Source: Halomarina halobia
GTDB lineage: Archaea; Halobacteriota; Halobacteria; Halobacteriales; Haloarculaceae
DNA length: 64,000 nt
Direction: 5' to 3'
Assembly: GCF_029338575.1 (NCBI RefSeq)
Contig: NZ_CP119993.1
Coordinates: 434,001-498,000 of the forward strand
In this document: positions 17,496-24,739 of the stretch, piece after piece
Numbering within the stretch: position 1 is the stretch's first letter
Layout: every line of letters starts with the position of its first letter
The notes under the pieces: generated by a model
Told to the model about the DNA's origin: nothing
Databases searched by the model: none
What the model saw: the letters and a program-made list of their open reading frames with translations, nothing else
Translations under genes and position numbers: made by a program

Positions 17496-18353
17496 ATGCT
17501 CACCTACACCCCCGTATCGGAGGCGGGCGGCGTCGGGAAGACGACGACGGCCGCGACGCTCGCGGCGAGCCACGCGCGCGCGGGTCACGACGTCCTCACC
17601 ATCGACATGGATACCCAGAACGGGAGCCTCACGTACTTCTTCGGTCCCGACTACGACCGCGGCGACCCGACCGTCGATAATCTCGTCCGCCACCTGGTCG
17701 GGCGTCCGAAGGGCGACTTCCACGATCTCGCTCTCGAGGTGGAGGGCGGGGTCGATCTGATCCCGTCGCACAACATGCTCGAGGACCTCCACGAGTTCCT
17801 CCTCAACGAGAAGAACCAGGCCGAGAACTTCGGGGAGTCCTACAGCATGTACCACCAGCTCCACCGCGTCCTCCGCGAGGCGAACGTCCGCGACGAGTAC
17901 GACGTGGTGATCGTTGATTCGGCCGGAAAGGCGGGGCCGATCCTCTACAACGCGCTGGTCGCGGTCCGGAACGTCGTCATCCCGTTCGAGGCCACCGCGA
18001 AGGGCCAGGAATCGATCGAAGGGTTGGACGACCTCGTCGACGGACTGGAACAGAGCATCGACGTCGACGTCGGCGTACTCGCGGTCGTCCCGATCGGATA
18101 CCGAGACACGCGCGATCAGCGGGAGATCCTCGGGGACCTCCGCGGGAGCGGATTCCCGGTGCCGGTGGTCGTCGGCGAGCGCGGCTCGTTGATGGAGGGG
18201 AGCTGGAAGCAGCAGTGCAGTCCCTACGCGTACGTCGAGAACCACCGTGAACGAAGACGCGACTACGAACTCGAGACGCTCGACCAGTTCGACGAACTCG
18301 CCCGGCATCTCGAACGGGAGGCGGGAATCGAGCCCCCCGAGGTGGTGGCGTAA
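17496..18353 (+). CDS. parA: ParA-type partition ATPase
   Basis: 285 residues. N-terminal deviant Walker A EAGGVGKTTTAATLA at residues 9-23, then switch I region IDMDTQNGSLTYFFG with the conserved Asp, and Walker B VVIVDSAGK. The loop lacks the signature lysine (KGGxGK): that position is alanine. A middle block (IPSHNMLEDLHEF) and the helical C terminus match plasmid-type ParA/Soj proteins. Role: ATP-dependent positioning of a replicon. The stop overlaps the next gene's ATG by one base, and A+T repeats lie on both sides, forming a complete par-like locus. Suggests that this segment is, or once was, a plasmid. Confidence 0.88.
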   Translation: MLTYTPVSEAGGVGKTTTAATLAASHARAGHDVLTIDMDTQNGSLTYFFGPDYDRGDPTVDNLVRHLVGRPKGDFHDLALEVEGGVDLIPSHNMLEDLHEFLLNEKNQAENFGESYSMYHQLHRVLREANVRDEYDVVIVDSAGKAGPILYNALVAVRNVVIPFEATAKGQESIEGLDDLVDGLEQSIDVDVGVLAVVPIGYRDTRDQREILGDLRGSGFPVPVVVGERGSLMEGSWKQQCSPYAYVENHRERRRDYELETLDQFDELARHLEREAGIEPPEVVA

Positions 18354-18790
18354 TGGGGCTCAAATCCGGCTCCCGGGACGCCGGCCTCGACGAATCGGGA
18401 AGCGACGTGGAACGCTCCGACGAGCGGGAGACGGACGTCCCGAACCGGGAACGCGAGACGCCGGCCGACCCGTCACCCACAAAAACGAACGACGCGGACA
18501 CGGACCCCTCGCTCGACTCCGGAACCGGATCGCAGCGCCTCACGATGGACTCGATCCCGTACAAACTCCGCCGCGATAGGGTAAACGAGGGGCGCGAACA
18601 GGTCCCGTACTTCCTGCGGGAGGAGATCATCGAAGCCGAGGACGAGCTCCAGGATACGCTCGAAGAGCTCCTCGGCGAGGACGTCTACAAGTCCGACTAC
18701 CGGGAGGCCGCGATGGTCGTCGCACAGCGCAATCCGGAGCTCATCGCCGAGGTGCTCCGCGAGTGGGGATACGATCTCGACGCCACCTGA
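18353..18790 (+). CDS. Putative ParA partner (small ParB-like/adaptor protein)
   Basis: 145 residues coupled to parA by a one-base overlap. Residues 1-60 are a disordered, very acidic and polar tail (many D, E, S, T, P). From about 65 on (LTMDSIPYKLRRDRVNEGRE) it becomes a compact helical domain rich in E/L with YKSDYREAAMVVAQRNPEL near the end. No ParB/Spo0J nuclease-like domain or ribbon-helix-helix could be recognised by eye. Position and size suggest the DNA-binding or adaptor partner of ParA; function inferred from context only. Confidence 0.7.
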   Translation: MGLKSGSRDAGLDESGSDVERSDERETDVPNRERETPADPSPTKTNDADTDPSLDSGTGSQRLTMDSIPYKLRRDRVNEGREQVPYFLREEIIEAEDELQDTLEELLGEDVYKSDYREAAMVVAQRNPELIAEVLREWGYDLDAT

Positions 18791-19046
18791 TCGGCGTTCG
18801 ACACGGGATTCCCCGGGAATTTCTCCGTGCGTTCAGCACGGGCGTCGACTCGCCGTTCGTCGCCACAGCCGGGTTCGCGTCGAGGGACAACTCGAGCGCC
18901 ACGACGCCCGACCGGGAGTCCTCATCAGTTGTTCTGTCCTTTTCGACCGCGGAGATCGGTGCGCTCTACGGCCAAGTCCCCCGCGCCACCTGACCCGTCG
19001 GAATCGGGTCGTCTAGACGGTGGTCGCTCTCACTCTTCGTTATAAA

Positions 19047-19122
19047 CCACAGCTATATCCTCTAGCTATAGTCCCTGGCTGTAGTATCTGACTATGATAT
19101 AACGTCATACTTTATAGCCATA
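19047..19122. repeat. Candidate centromere repeats, cluster C
   Basis: CAGCTATA (19050-19057), TAGCTATA (19063-19070) running into TATAGTC (19067-19073), GACTAT (19090-19095) and TATAGCCATA (19113-19122). Confidence 0.45.
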
Positions 19123-19193
19123 ATTCATCGTCGTATGCTGGATCTGCTGCTCATCAGTGGGTGAGAACCGACAGCCGGCGAGGCAACGCTCCT

Positions 19194-19240
19194 GGCTATA
19201 GGATATAGTCGTTTATCTCGACTATAAGTCATAACTATAT
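19194..19240. repeat. Candidate centromere repeats, cluster D, with inverted repeat
   Basis: TATAGTCG (19204-19211) and CGACTATA (19219-19226) form a perfect 8-base inverted repeat with a 7-base spacer, next to GGCTATA and a further ACTATA. Lies 18 bases before the nucleotidyltransferase start, so it may also serve as that gene's promoter region. Confidence 0.45.
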
Positions 19241-19257
19241 TATTTACTACAGTCGAC

Positions 19258-19611
19258 GTGGTTCGAGAACTCGTTAGAAGGTTAGCTGACGAGATCGAGG
19301 AGATCCACGGAATCGTCCTCTTTAGCAGTGTTGCCCGAGGGGACGCCGACCGGCGAAGCGATATCGATTGCTTCGTACTCGTGGACGGAACCCAGGCGAC
19401 AGCCCAGCAAACCCCCCACGAAATCACGTCGGAGCTGAACGAGGATTCCTTCGATGGTGACCGCTACGAATTCCACGTCCTCGTCGAATCCGTCGAGAGC
19501 GTACGCCACTACGGGGATCGACTGCGCGAGATCTTCACGACGGGCCTGACGCTCACAACCTCCGACACGCTCACGCAACTCGAAGAGGAGGTGCCCACGA
19601 ATGGACGATAG
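19258..19611 (+). CDS. MNT-type minimal nucleotidyltransferase (antitoxin of MNT/HEPN pair)
   Basis: 117 residues, GTG start. The catalytic signature of the pol-beta-like fold is seen as IVLFSSVARGDADRRSDIDCFVLV (variant of GSxARG...SDxDxxV), with two Asp metal ligands. In MNT/HEPN toxin-antitoxin pairs this protein modifies and silences the HEPN RNase. The stop overlaps the start of a HEPN-like frame that is broken by several frameshifts, so this antitoxin now stands without a working partner here. Confidence 0.82.
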   Translation: MVRELVRRLADEIEEIHGIVLFSSVARGDADRRSDIDCFVLVDGTQATAQQTPHEITSELNEDSFDGDRYEFHVLVESVESVRHYGDRLREIFTTGLTLTTSDTLTQLEEEVPTNGR

Positions 19612-20105
19612 CTACGTCGACGATGCGCTCACCGACGCCGAGGCAGCCTTTCAGGAGACCCGTGGGCGAACTAGGCGAATCCGATCTGGACGTCTCTGAC
19701 CCGCCCTCGTCCAGCGACGGAAGGTCTGTCGACTCCTCGAAGCAGCGCGGACGCTCCGCGAGCAGAACGGATACTACACAGCGGTGATCGAGGCATCGTT
19801 CGTCGCTGTCGAGCGCAGTATGCAGTTCTATCTCCTCCATCGCGGACACGCCTCCGGGGAGGACTTAGCGAGCCGAGACGCCGCGTGCGGACCACCACGA
19901 CGTCCATTTCGGCGAGGTGATGGCAGCAATTGTCGATCAGTATGGAACGGAGACCGTCCGAACCGGTATCCACCGTCTTCTCGTCGAGCACTACCCGGTT
20001 CGGACAGCCACGGTCGACCTCGATATGCGCAACATCGATGGCGTGCGTATCGGAACGACGGCCGGCAGGTTCCTGCGAGAGCTGAACGCGAAGCAAACCA
20101 GCTGA
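19601..20105 (+). pseudogene. HEPN-domain toxin gene, frameshifted
   Basis: ATG at 19601 overlaps the MNT stop. Conceptual segments in different frames: MDDSYVDDALTDAEAAFQETRG, then ELGESDLDVSD, then ALVQRRKVCRLLEAARTLREQ continuing through YYTAVIEASFVAVERSMQFYLLHRGHAS, then DHHDVHFGEVMAAIVDQYG to the C-terminal LRELNAKQTS stop at 20105. Shifts fall near 19664, 19697 and 19890. The pieces read in order as a HEPN family helical protein, so the gene was whole before it decayed. Confidence 0.75.
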
Positions 20106-20111
20106 GACCGC

Positions 20112-20399
20112 ATGTCTGAAAGCCCGCAGCCGTTCGGCATCCCGCGACCACGGGAAGGCGGTCCTGCTCACTCCGTTGCGCGGGCTGTGGCTTCCCTGCC
20201 TTTGTGCGCTCCGCTCACGAGGACCACGCTGCGCGCCTCGTTTCACTCGGTGCTAGCGGGGGCGGGGGACGTTCACGGCACGTTCGCGTCGTTCGATCGG
20301 GGCCTCGTCGCGTTCACCTACGCTAATTGTCGCGTCGCCGTCGAAGAACAAGGGATCGTCCTCGTTGAGCCAGTTGGAGCTGACGAGGACCAGCCATGA
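20112..20399 (+). pseudogene. Short relic reading frame of unknown function
   Basis: A 95-codon frame. The first part is low-complexity (Arg, Ala, Ser) and rich in GC palindromes; only the last third (FASFDRGLVAFTYANCRVAVEEQGIVLVEPVG) has the look of a haloarchaeal protein C terminus. Probably the tail of a gene whose front was lost; not recognised. Confidence 0.3.
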
Positions 20400-21081
20400 C
20401 TCGTGATATCCTCGTCGCCGTAACGTTCGTCGTGGAAACTAGTAAGGATCATTCACGGGGAGACAGCCGTGACTTCATGCGCTGCTCCACTGACCGACGT
20501 CTCTTCGACGGCAGCGGTGATCTCTCTCGCCGGTTTGAACCCATTGAAGCCGATGACACCGGTAGTAGTGACTCCAGTAGCGACCGGTGTGTCCATCGAT
20601 CTACACACGGTTGCCCGCTCTTAGGCGTCACAGCACGAGACGCCCACACACTGTTAGCAGGGGTACTGAGCGTGCATGCGTGCGTAGAACGGAAGATCAG
20701 TCCCCACCGTGATGCCACCCCCTCCACCCCCTCACCGGGACCAGCGAGGGGCCCAGCCGCATGCTCTAGGTAAATAGCTAGCCAGATGAGTTTCAGATCC
20801 GAGACGTCTCTACCGCCTGCGGGGCGACAACCCTCTCCACCCAACCGGTGAAGCTCGCGTCCCGCCTGCCGGGGGGTTATTTGGCACGTGACACGTCTGT
20901 AACACTCGCCCTGCCCCCCGACTTTGGATCACTCCGTTAGAGAAAATAACCAGAGAATGATCGAGTGGGTTCATACCGCGCCTGAACAGGGAACACCGTC
21001 GAACTCATCGAAAACGTCTACCCAATGCGTGAATAGTACCTCATTCGTTAATATTATTTGTGCATATAGTGATGAAAAGCC
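20400..21081. other. Intergenic, about 680 bases
   Basis: No frame shows protein-like composition. The last 150 bases turn A+T-rich (TTAATATTATTTGTGCATATAG before 21082) and hold the promoter of the nuclease-like gene. Confidence 0.55.
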
Positions 21082-21459
21082 ATGGATCTCTGGCAATATC
21101 GCGCTGATGTTGAGCGCGTGGTCGACGGTGACACGCTCGATCTCAGTATCGATCTGGGGTTCGGCGTGATACTCACGGGCGATGAAGCTCGGGTTCGACT
21201 CCGTGATATCGATACCGCGGAAATCTTTGGGTCCTCCAAGGACAGCGAGGAGTACGCTACTGGCCAGCGACATAAAGAGTTTGTCGAGGAGTGGGTCGCC
21301 CAGGGAGCGGATCGAGAGTGGCCATTTTTTATCGAAACGAGCAAAGATGACGAGCGAGGGAAGTATGGCCGATGGCTTGCCGTCATCAAACGCCGTAATG
21401 ATGGAGCGGTCCTCAACGACGCTCTTGTTGAAGAATTCGGCGATGCGGTCCGATCGTAG
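21082..21459 (+). CDS. Thermonuclease (SNase)-like protein
   Basis: 125 residues with the OB-fold nuclease motifs: VVDGDTLDLSID (metal Asp), VRLRDIDTAEIFG (Arg, Asp, Thr, Glu of the active site) and KDDERGKYGRWLAVI (second catalytic Arg in GKYGR). All key residues are present, so calcium-dependent DNase/RNase activity is plausible. No signal peptide is seen, so it would be cytoplasmic. Shorter than secreted nucleases, close to the bare domain length. A TATA-like AATATTATTT lies about 30 bases upstream. Such genes are common on mobile haloarchaeal segments. Confidence 0.88.
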   Translation: MDLWQYRADVERVVDGDTLDLSIDLGFGVILTGDEARVRLRDIDTAEIFGSSKDSEEYATGQRHKEFVEEWVAQGADREWPFFIETSKDDERGKYGRWLAVIKRRNDGAVLNDALVEEFGDAVRS

Positions 21460-22083
21460 ACCGTAGAAACCCATCTTCGCAGAGATAGCTAATAGAGTGA
21501 TTGACTGAGTGAATCGAGGAAGGACGTGATCGAGACGATCGAAGACATCTCGGGAGGGTCTCGATTGTGAGTTCGATATAGCGCGCTATACGGAGGGATC
21601 CGCATAGGCCCCTTTCAGAACGGATGTCCGAGAAGCAGTAGCCGAGTTACGAGATAGTGTTAAAGGAATTACTGGTCAGCAAACCTGAGTCGAGCCGTTC
21701 GATGTCGCTACCGAAGCAGCGTTTTTCGGCACTCATCTGCTGGTAGCGATCTCCGCCTCCGGTCATATCACTAAACACACTAATTCTTCGGCGTGCTCTC
21801 TATGACGTTTCAAGCTCTAAAGTACGTGCTCGTTTCTATGGTTTGTTCTATCTCGCTGAGATCGGTCGGTAAATATGATATGGATTGGTGATAAATACGG
21901 TGGGCTATCATATAATGGGTCCTCCAGCAAATACTGCTGGCACCTACGAGGGGCGAAATAGCGATTGTTCGCCGTGATGACCCTTCACACGTTGAATTCT
22001 TCCGCTCTCGAAAACACGGCACGTTCTGAGTCAGGGCAGGTACTCCCGGTTCGAGATCGGTTAAACCGTACAATAACGTAGCG
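21460..22083. other. Intergenic, about 620 bases
   Basis: Lower-GC stretch with no gene recognised in either strand. Contains A+T runs at about 21869-21915 and GGTTAAACCG just before the YeeE start that may be its promoter. Confidence 0.55.
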
Positions 22084-23262
22084 TTGGACGTGATTCCGAC
22101 AGTGCTCGTCGCGGCGGTCGTCGGACTAAGCCTCGGAGCGTTCCTGCAGAAGGGACGATTCTGTTTCGTGAACGCTTTCCGGGACTTTTTCGCGTACAAG
22201 GACTCCCGCGTCACCAAGGGCGTCCTCGCTGCGACGCTGCTCACCATGGTCTTTTGGGGTATCGCGTATCAACTCGGCTACTATCGGGGCTTCTGGACGC
22301 CCGGATGGGGCCTGACCGGGCTCGTCGGCGGCTTCATCTTCGGCGTGGGGATGACCTACGCCGGCGGCTGCGCCAGCGGAACGCTCTACCGAGCCGGCGA
22401 GGGCTACCTGCAGTTCTGGCTCACGCTCCTGTTCATGGGCGTCGGCTACGCGGCCTTCACCGTCGCGTTCCCGACGCTCCAAGCCACCTATTTCGAGCCG
22501 CTCACGATTGGCGAGGGCGTTAGCCTGTTCACCGTTTCGCCCATCCCGGCCGGGCTCCTGGCGTTGCTGATCGCGGCTATCGGCGTGCTCGTCTACGCGA
22601 CGCTGATCGGACGGACGGGGCACGACGCCGACCTCAGTGGGGGAACACCAGTGGCGTCGGTGTGGATCACAGTGTTTCCCGCGTCAATCGCGGGGCTCCG
22701 GCAGTTCGCACACGGTACGAGGGAGTACTTCCGAGGACTCCTACGAGCGTGGCGTGAGCCGGTCGCGTCGAGTAAGCGTCCGTGGGATCCGCGGACCGCC
22801 GCCCTCGGGATCACCGCCGCCGCCGTCCTCTGGTTCACGCAGGTGTCCATCGTCGGCATCACCGGCCCCGAGGCCCGGTGGACGGGGTACCTACTGTCGC
22901 AGATCGGCGTGGACGCGGCCTCCTTCGAGTACTGGGGCTCCGTTCTCTTCCAGGGGCAGGGCGTCAGCGTCACCGTCGACATGGTGATGATCGGCTTCGT
23001 CATCGTCGGCGCGTTCCTCGCCGCCCTCTGGAGCGGTGATTTCTCGGTGCGCGTGCCGAAGCGTCGGCGCGTCCCGAACGCCGTTTTCGGCGGCTTCCTC
23101 ATGGGAGCCGGGTCGCGACTCGCCCCGGGGTGTAACATCGGGAACATCTACTCGGGTATCGCGGAACTCTCGATCCACTCGTTCATCGCGGCGGCCGGAA
23201 TCGTCATCGGCGTCTACGTGATGACCCACTGGATCTACCGCGAGGTCGGCTGTGCCATCTGA
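22084..23262 (+). CDS. YeeE/YedE-family thiosulfate/sulfur transporter
   Basis: About 390 residues, strongly hydrophobic with roughly ten membrane segments in two pseudo-repeats. Each repeat holds the family's conserved motif: KGRFCFVNAFRDFF plus AGGCASGTLYRAGEG in the first half, and the second-half pair ending APGCNIGNIYSGI near the C terminus. The cysteines in GRFCF, GGCASG and PGCNIG correspond to the thiosulfate-relay cysteines of TsuA-type channels. The start is uncertain (TTG at 22084, GTG at 22090 or 22102). First gene of a three-gene sulfur module with TusA and rhodanese. Confidence 0.88.
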   Translation: MDVIPTVLVAAVVGLSLGAFLQKGRFCFVNAFRDFFAYKDSRVTKGVLAATLLTMVFWGIAYQLGYYRGFWTPGWGLTGLVGGFIFGVGMTYAGGCASGTLYRAGEGYLQFWLTLLFMGVGYAAFTVAFPTLQATYFEPLTIGEGVSLFTVSPIPAGLLALLIAAIGVLVYATLIGRTGHDADLSGGTPVASVWITVFPASIAGLRQFAHGTREYFRGLLRAWREPVASSKRPWDPRTAALGITAAAVLWFTQVSIVGITGPEARWTGYLLSQIGVDAASFEYWGSVLFQGQGVSVTVDMVMIGFVIVGAFLAALWSGDFSVRVPKRRRVPNAVFGGFLMGAGSRLAPGCNIGNIYSGIAELSIHSFIAAAGIVIGVYVMTHWIYREVGCAI

Positions 23263-23298
23263 ACTGTGCGCCAACCAACTACACACGAATACACCACG

Positions 23299-23592
23299 AT
23301 GCCATCCATCGACGACGTCATCGACGCACCGGACGAACTGAGCGACGAAGAAGCTGAACGACTCTTGAACGAGGCCGATCTCGTCCAGGACATGATGGGC
23401 GAGGTCTGTCCGTATCCCCAGATCGAGGCGAAAAAGGGGTTACAGGGCCTCGAATTGGGAGATCTCCTCGTTCAGGAGACCGATCACGTCCCCTGTACCG
23501 AGAACGTGCCCAAGGCCGTCGGCGACGACGCCGAGGCGCGAGTGTGGCGTAGTGGCGACGGAACCTATCACATCTATCTCCGTAAACAGTGA
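23299..23592 (+). CDS. TusA-like sulfur carrier
   Basis: 97 residues from ATG 23299. An acidic helical lead of about 30 residues precedes the TusA domain: GEVCPYPQIEAKKGLQGLELGDLLVQETDHVPCTENVPK. The CPxP motif cysteine is the sulfur acceptor, and a second Cys (VPCTEN) lies in the position seen in YeeE-linked TusA proteins. Role: takes sulfane sulfur from the transporter or rhodanese and passes it on. Its stop overlaps the rhodanese ATG (TGATG), so the two are translationally coupled. Confidence 0.88.
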   Translation: MPSIDDVIDAPDELSDEEAERLLNEADLVQDMMGEVCPYPQIEAKKGLQGLELGDLLVQETDHVPCTENVPKAVGDDAEARVWRSGDGTYHIYLRKQ

Positions 23593-23915
23593 TGACCCAG
23601 GAAGTACCACCGGAGACGGTACGTGAACGGATCGAACGGGGCGACGAGTTCGATCTCATCGATATCCGCGATCGAGAGGCGTACGCCGAAGGACATCTGC
23701 CTGGCGCGGAACACCTCACGATCGAGGCCCTCGAAGAGACGGTCGTCGACCGGGATTGGGCCGACGATGTCATCGTCTACTGTTACATCGGTGAAACGTC
23801 CATTCAAGCGGCTCGCCTCGTCGAAAAATACGGTGACACCGAGCGAGTCGCAAGTATGGCAGGTGGATACGACGCCTGGGAACCGGTCCAGCCACCGACG
23901 ACCGACCGACGTTAG
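23592..23915 (+). CDS. Single-domain rhodanese-like sulfurtransferase
   Basis: 107 residues. Rhodanese signs: EFDLIDIRDREAYAEGHLPGAEHL, active-site loop VIVYCYIGETS with the persulfide cysteine, and the closing MAGGYDAWE. The loop has the usual length of six residues, fitting thiosulfate or persulfide substrates. Third gene of the sulfur module: uptake by YeeE, sulfur transfer by rhodanese and TusA. Cytoplasmic. Confidence 0.9.
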   Translation: MTQEVPPETVRERIERGDEFDLIDIRDREAYAEGHLPGAEHLTIEALEETVVDRDWADDVIVYCYIGETSIQAARLVEKYGDTERVASMAGGYDAWEPVQPPTTDRR

Positions 23916-23940
23916 TCACTCGAGATTCTAGCGTGCGTAA

Positions 23941-24060
23941 CATCCTCGCCCGCCGTAAACGGCGGGGCTGCCTGCGCAGTAGGACCCGTTCCCACGGCCT
24001 CGAACGGAGGGGCTCTCCCTCGGTACGTGGGTGTCCCGTGGCGCTAGAAGCGCCACGTAC
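23941..24060. ncRNA. Hairpin-rich noncoding segment, possible IS200/IS605 end or its guide RNA relic
   Basis: Two perfect hairpins: CCCGCC...GGCGGG (23949-23966) and CGTGGCGCT-AGA-AGCGCCACG (24037-24057, nine-base stem). GTACGTGG (24023-24030) can also pair with CCACGTAC (24053-24060), so the second hairpin has a competitor. No protein frame. The general look recalls ends of haloarchaeal IS200/IS605 elements, but no tnpA or tnpB gene is near, so the identity is a guess. Confidence 0.3.
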
Positions 24061-24082
24061 GTCGACACGCGAGCATACCTAT

Positions 24083-24412
24083 TCAGAATGACTCGTCGGG
24101 TCCTTCCCGGTCTTCTCCAGGGGCAGGCGGCGTTCGATCGCTGTAATATTTCCGCCCGATCGCGGCGTCATCGACCATGGTATACACCGCTTGCCGGACT
24201 TCCCCAGCAGAATCGAACTGCATCTCTGCGAAGGGCTCAAGCACGCTTTGGAAGGTCTGTGTACCGTTCGAGCAGCTGAGTTCAGCGTCGCCATAATCTG
24301 CGAGTAGTTCCGCCGTCGTAGCCGGGTACTCGTGCGTGGCGAGGTCCTCGGCGAGACTGCCGAAATCGATCCCCTGTTCCCGTGTCCGGTCACTATCGCG
24401 TGGTCCTTCCAT
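24083..24412 (-). CDS. DUF5789-like small haloarchaeal protein
   Basis: 109 residues. The pattern GIDFGSLAEDLATHEYPATTAELLADYGDAEL, then FQSVLEPFAEMQFDSAGEVRQAVYTMV and the conserved end AIGRKYYSDRTPPAPGE matches a small soluble family that is widespread in Halobacteria and has no assigned function. Acidic and probably a compact helical fold. The conserved C-terminal GRK-YSDR block is the best marker. No operon partner. Confidence 0.75.
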   Translation of the reverse strand: MEGPRDSDRTREQGIDFGSLAEDLATHEYPATTAELLADYGDAELSCSNGTQTFQSVLEPFAEMQFDSAGEVRQAVYTMVDDAAIGRKYYSDRTPPAPGEDREGPDESF

Positions 24413-24739
24413 CGTCGATCCCTCGAATGGTACTCGTCAGGTAGACAGAAACCAATTAGCATCGTCCCCCAGGCATGGTATTCTCGTTCCGTTGAATACA
24501 ACGACAGGGCGTGGGTGATATTCTCTCCCGTAGCGTCCGTCTCGGCGTAGCGCGTGCACCTCGGTCGTCCCGTCACCCACTGGTCGACGGACTGGGCACA
24601 CGTGCGAGGGAGGCCGCAGTCGCGTAAGACGATCGCGGGAAGCGGCCGCGGTCTCCATCGGCAGAGGCGGACGCGTCGGTGACCCACCCCCGACCACCCG
24701 GTGATCGGACGCGAACGGTCACCGCCCGGTCCGCGGGAC
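24413..24739. other. Intergenic, about 330 bases
   Basis: Lies upstream of the DUF5789-like gene and downstream of hyuB; no gene or RNA recognised. Confidence 0.6.

Larger units (their letters stand above)
18791..19257. other. Intergenic downstream of par genes
   Basis: About 470 bases. The first 230 have no recognisable content; from 19028 on it is A+T-rich and carries two more repeat clusters (annotated separately). Confidence 0.6.

Noticed and set aside
17161..19260. CRISPR array
   Set aside because: The A+T repeats are only 7-10 bases, irregularly spaced and in both orientations; no repeat-spacer periodicity and no cas genes.
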